This document shows positions 19,979 to 22,407 of a stretch of DNA of 22,407 nt, piece by piece. The translations under genes and the position numbers were made by a program. The DNA comes from a virus. Below the pieces are notes generated by a model. That model ran no database searches. It worked only from the letters and a program-made list of their open reading frames with translations, and was not told the DNA's origin. Location of the stretch: the IMG/VR virus record IMGVR_UViG_3300030104_002623, positions 2,143-24,549 of that record; one strand, given 5' to 3'. How positions within the stretch are numbered: the stretch's first letter is position 1; each line of letters begins with the position of its first letter.

Positions 19979-22219
19979 TTAAACTCGACCTGCGACTTCT
20001 TCAAAACTTACTCCAGTTCTAGTAGCAACAAACGTAAGTGTTACGAAGTTGATAGACTTAGCAGGTTTCAAGAAGATATCAGCTCTAAATTCATTGTTGT
20101 CAATAACATCAGGAGTATTATTAGTTGTATCGCAAACAACTAGGAATCCAAAGAGTCCTCGTTTTGCTTCAACATCTCTCAAGAATGGTTCAACAATGTT
20201 TCTAAAGTTTGCTCTGGTAAGTTCGTCATTTAACTCGAAGAGTTGTGCTTCTGCAGCTTTCTCAAGTGCTTGTTCAATTGTTAAGAACAAACGACGAACG
20301 TTAATTCTATCAAATGCTGATGCAAATGCTAGAGCAGTTTTATCACCAAAGAGCATCGTACCTGTGCCAGGTTTTGTAATTACAGAGTTAATTCTGTTTG
20401 GATACAGTTGATCTCTCTGTTCCTTGGTTGGATTGTATGCAAGTTTAACTGCATTATTGATCATTCCCCTTTGCTGACCAGCAGGAGAGAACCAAGGATA
20501 CGCAACAATATTTGTGCGTGTCATCAATCCAGCAACATCAGGGTTGGTTGGAATGTATCTAAACTCGTTGTTAAATCTATCAAACGTATATTTATAACCT
20601 GTATCAAATATTGCATATGATGATGAGGTTAATGGACTAAAGAACGTAAGTAGATTTGTTGTTTGCGTTGTAGTGTTAGTAACATTTACAATGTCCCCTT
20701 TATGAGGCCCTATAGTTGCAACACAATCTTTTCTAGACTCAGCAATAGCAATTAGTTTATTTGCTTTTGCTTGAGATTCATCTTTTGCTCCAAGACTTGG
20801 GCCCATGATTAGATAATCAACTTGAACCTCGTCTTTATTAGAGAACTTATCATATGATGTCATGAGGTCTGCAAGAGTTGCCTCCATTCCACCATTTTGA
20901 CCAGTTGCAGGAACGCCAGCACTATAGTCTTCTCCACCACCAAGTGAGTATGTAATATTACCCAAAGCAGAGAATGTTGTATCCTGTGCTTTTTGACTCC
21001 ATAAACCTTGTGCGGTTGTGTTTGGAGTAAAGTTTGTTGAGAATCCAGTAGCGATTGGTGTTGTTAGATGTCCATCTTTTGTCTTATGGAACGCATCTGT
21101 TGCTTGAGATGGGTTGTATCCAGCAAATACATTATCTGAGAAATCTGCAAGATACTGTTTGTAGTAAATTTTCTGAGGTGAATTTACAGATGATACTGCA
21201 TCTTCTGCCTTAGATAGACTTACATGCTTCTCAAGAATCTGGCCCTTAATACCAGTTATTGTTCCAAAATCATCAACTACAGCAACGTGAATACCATCAC
21301 CTTCTCCGTTTCTTTGAGAAACGTAGTTGTTAGTTACAGGTTTCGGTGCGATAGATTTCCAGAAAACTACTGAGTTTTCTAATGCCAAGGTTTGATTATT
21401 GTACCAGTCTTGTGCGGTAGCAACATCATATGATCCAGTAACTGAAGATAATCCAGCATTACCATGATCCCCATTTACAAAGAACAAACTATCGCTAGTA
21501 TCAAATGATGCATACTGTGTATTCTCTGCATAATCAATTTTAGTTTCAACTCCGCTACCATCAACTCGTGCAACAACTTTTACATCAACTGATGAAGCTG
21601 AACCCGACGCATCGGTGCTAACTCCAGTGATTATACCTTTCAGGTGTCCACTAAATGTAGATGTGCTTCCTGCACCAGGAACAACTACACCAGATAGTGC
21701 TGCCGTAACACCAAAACCAATTCTTGCTCCTGCAAGGAATGGGCTAACAGTTGTAATTCCTAATGTCTGATCTGCTAAATCGTCAATGGTGCAAACCTTT
21801 AATCCGTTTGCCCATGAGCCTGGGTTCTTAGCAGCATAAGTGTATGCACCAGATTCTTTAAAGTTTTCTTGATAATCGTCGTAATTCTTTATCTTTAATG
21901 ATGAGGTAGAGGCAACACCTACACCTGCATTAGCATTGTTAAGATTAGTATTATCTGTCCTGCAAACCTTTAATACACCACCGTATGAAAGGTAAGATGA
22001 CGCACTCATCCAATACCCAAATTGAGAATCAGTAGAAAGTGGTTTACCAAAGACGTTTATTAAGTCTTCTTCTGTAGCAATATCAATAGGGTCGTCAATA
22101 GGGCCAATTGGAAATGGCCCTGCTATAGCACCAATGTTATCCAATACATTCTCAGCTCTCCCTACTGTTAAGTCAACCTCCCTGACTAACACACCAGGAG
22201 ATAATTGAGGAGTCGCCAT
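19979..22219 (-). CDS. 18: gp18 tail sheath protein
   Basis: The contractile sheath subunit, 746 residues (T4 gp18 is 659, so some insertion in the exposed domains). The N-terminus MATPQLSPGVLVREVDLTVGRAEN and GPFPIGPIDDPIDIATEEDLINVFGKP are the conserved sheath entry. The C-terminal 180 residues hold the core: INNAVKLAYNPTKEQRDQLYPNRINSV, DKTALAFASAFDRINVRRLFLTIEQALEKAA, FRNIVEPFLRDVEAKRGLFGF and FVTLTFVATRTGVSFEEVAG. The middle is Gly/Ser/Thr-rich and variable, as in surface domains. It follows gp17 after 56 bp containing an AATAAATA box, and a GGAG lies before the ATG. A perfect TATAAATA also occurs inside the gene at 20596-20589. Confidence 0.96.
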   Translation of the reverse strand: MATPQLSPGVLVREVDLTVGRAENVLDNIGAIAGPFPIGPIDDPIDIATEEDLINVFGKPLSTDSQFGYWMSASSYLSYGGVLKVCRTDNTNLNNANAGVGVASTSSLKIKNYDDYQENFKESGAYTYAAKNPGSWANGLKVCTIDDLADQTLGITTVSPFLAGARIGFGVTAALSGVVVPGAGSTSTFSGHLKGIITGVSTDASGSASSVDVKVVARVDGSGVETKIDYAENTQYASFDTSDSLFFVNGDHGNAGLSSVTGSYDVATAQDWYNNQTLALENSVVFWKSIAPKPVTNNYVSQRNGEGDGIHVAVVDDFGTITGIKGQILEKHVSLSKAEDAVSSVNSPQKIYYKQYLADFSDNVFAGYNPSQATDAFHKTKDGHLTTPIATGFSTNFTPNTTAQGLWSQKAQDTTFSALGNITYSLGGGEDYSAGVPATGQNGGMEATLADLMTSYDKFSNKDEVQVDYLIMGPSLGAKDESQAKANKLIAIAESRKDCVATIGPHKGDIVNVTNTTTQTTNLLTFFSPLTSSSYAIFDTGYKYTFDRFNNEFRYIPTNPDVAGLMTRTNIVAYPWFSPAGQQRGMINNAVKLAYNPTKEQRDQLYPNRINSVITKPGTGTMLFGDKTALAFASAFDRINVRRLFLTIEQALEKAAEAQLFELNDELTRANFRNIVEPFLRDVEAKRGLFGFLVVCDTTNNTPDVIDNNEFRADIFLKPAKSINFVTLTFVATRTGVSFEEVAGRV

Positions 22220-22256
22220 GCTTTTTGTCTCCGTAAGTCTCAGTTTATCTAGAAAT

Positions 22257-22264
22257 TATTTATT
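22257..22264 (-). promoter_or_regulatory. Late promoter-like box AATAAATA before gp18
   Basis: AATAAATA on the minus strand (seven of eight), 37 nt before the gp18 ATG in the gap after gp17. A GGAG Shine-Dalgarno site lies about 11 nt before the ATG. Confidence 0.6.
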
Positions 22265-22275
22265 GTTTACGACTT

Positions 22276-22407
22276 TTACATGTAATCCCACATGTACGAA
22301 CGGTCTCCATATTCGTCTGTAAACCATCTATCACCCTGCGGATCAACAAAACTTTCGTCATCTAAACCATTATCCATAAAACCAAAAGGAGCCATATCTT
22401 GCTCTAG
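22276..22407 (-). CDS. 17: gp17 large terminase C-terminus, partial at right edge
   Basis: The last 43 codons of a gene entering from the right edge, ending TAA at 22276. The residues read LEQDMAPFGFMDNGLDDESF, then VDPQGDRWFTDEYGDRSYMW, DYM. The acidic tail with MAPFGFxDxG and DPxGDRWFTD is the C-terminal end seen in cyanophage gp17, the DNA-packaging ATPase/nuclease. Gene order (17 directly before 18) supports this. No ATPase or nuclease motif lies in this fragment. The name rests on tail pattern and position. Confidence 0.85.
   Translation of the reverse strand, partial: LEQDMAPFGFMDNGLDDESFVDPQGDRWFTDEYGDRSYMWDYM

Noticed and set aside
20589-20596. Perfect TATAAATA on the minus strand inside gp18
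   Set aside because: It encodes the residues Tyr-Lys-Tyr in the gp18 frame and is far from any start, so probably chance; an internal late start cannot be excluded.
1-22407. tRNA genes, CRISPR arrays, insertion sequences, homing endonucleases, integrase
   Set aside because: Nothing of these types was recognised; gene spacing is too tight for a tRNA except in a few gaps, and those show only promoters and hairpins.

Overview
The window is part of the genome of a T4-like marine cyanophage (a myovirus infecting Prochlorococcus or Synechococcus). The evidence is a collinear set of T4-type morphogenesis and replication genes (17-18-19-20-67-21-22-23-3-uvsY-uvsW-55-47-46), the AT-rich composition, cyanophage/cyanobacterial families (DUF3110, a 2OG-Fe(II) oxygenase between genes 47 and 46), and photosynthesis genes at the left end. 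Every convincing gene is on the minus strand, so the window is read from right to left.

Right part (about 22.4 to 12.3 kb): the virion module. It holds the C-terminal tail of the large terminase gp17 and then tail sheath gp18, tail tube gp19, portal gp20, a 52-residue protein, prohead core gp67, a 188-residue conserved protein, prohead protease gp21, scaffold gp22, major capsid gp23, a 91-residue orphan between two intrinsic terminators, and a gp3-like tail completion protein. Most of these transcription units are preceded by a TATAAATA-type late promoter, three of them perfect matches, usually 19 to 37 nt before the start codon.

Middle part (about 12.3 to 3.6 kb): recombination, late transcription and accessory metabolism. 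uvsY and uvsW lead to a 132-residue protein of unknown function. The late sigma factor gp55 follows, behind a good host-type sigma70 promoter. Next come gp47, a 2OG-Fe(II) dioxygenase, a DUF3110 protein and gp46. Three glycan-type genes follow without a gap: a short UDP-glucose/GDP-mannose dehydrogenase-like protein, an extended SDR epimerase/dehydratase and a sulfotransferase. All genes from gp55 to the sulfotransferase overlap at stop and start, suggesting one translationally coupled transcript.

Left part (3.5 to 0 kb): after a 116-bp intergenic region with a hairpin and a -10 element comes a second chain of overlapping or abutting genes. It holds a CobT-like protein with a metallopeptidase motif and a VWA domain, a basic 164-residue protein, two single-helix miniproteins (54 and 43 aa), a free-standing psaJ (photosystem I) and ndhI (NDH-1 complex), which runs off the left edge. 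The two miniproteins, psaJ and the continuation of ndhI are the most notable content. They suggest a virus that carries photosystem I and NDH-1 genes to reshape electron flow (cyclic flow around PSI) in the infected cell. Further photosynthesis genes may lie just outside the window.
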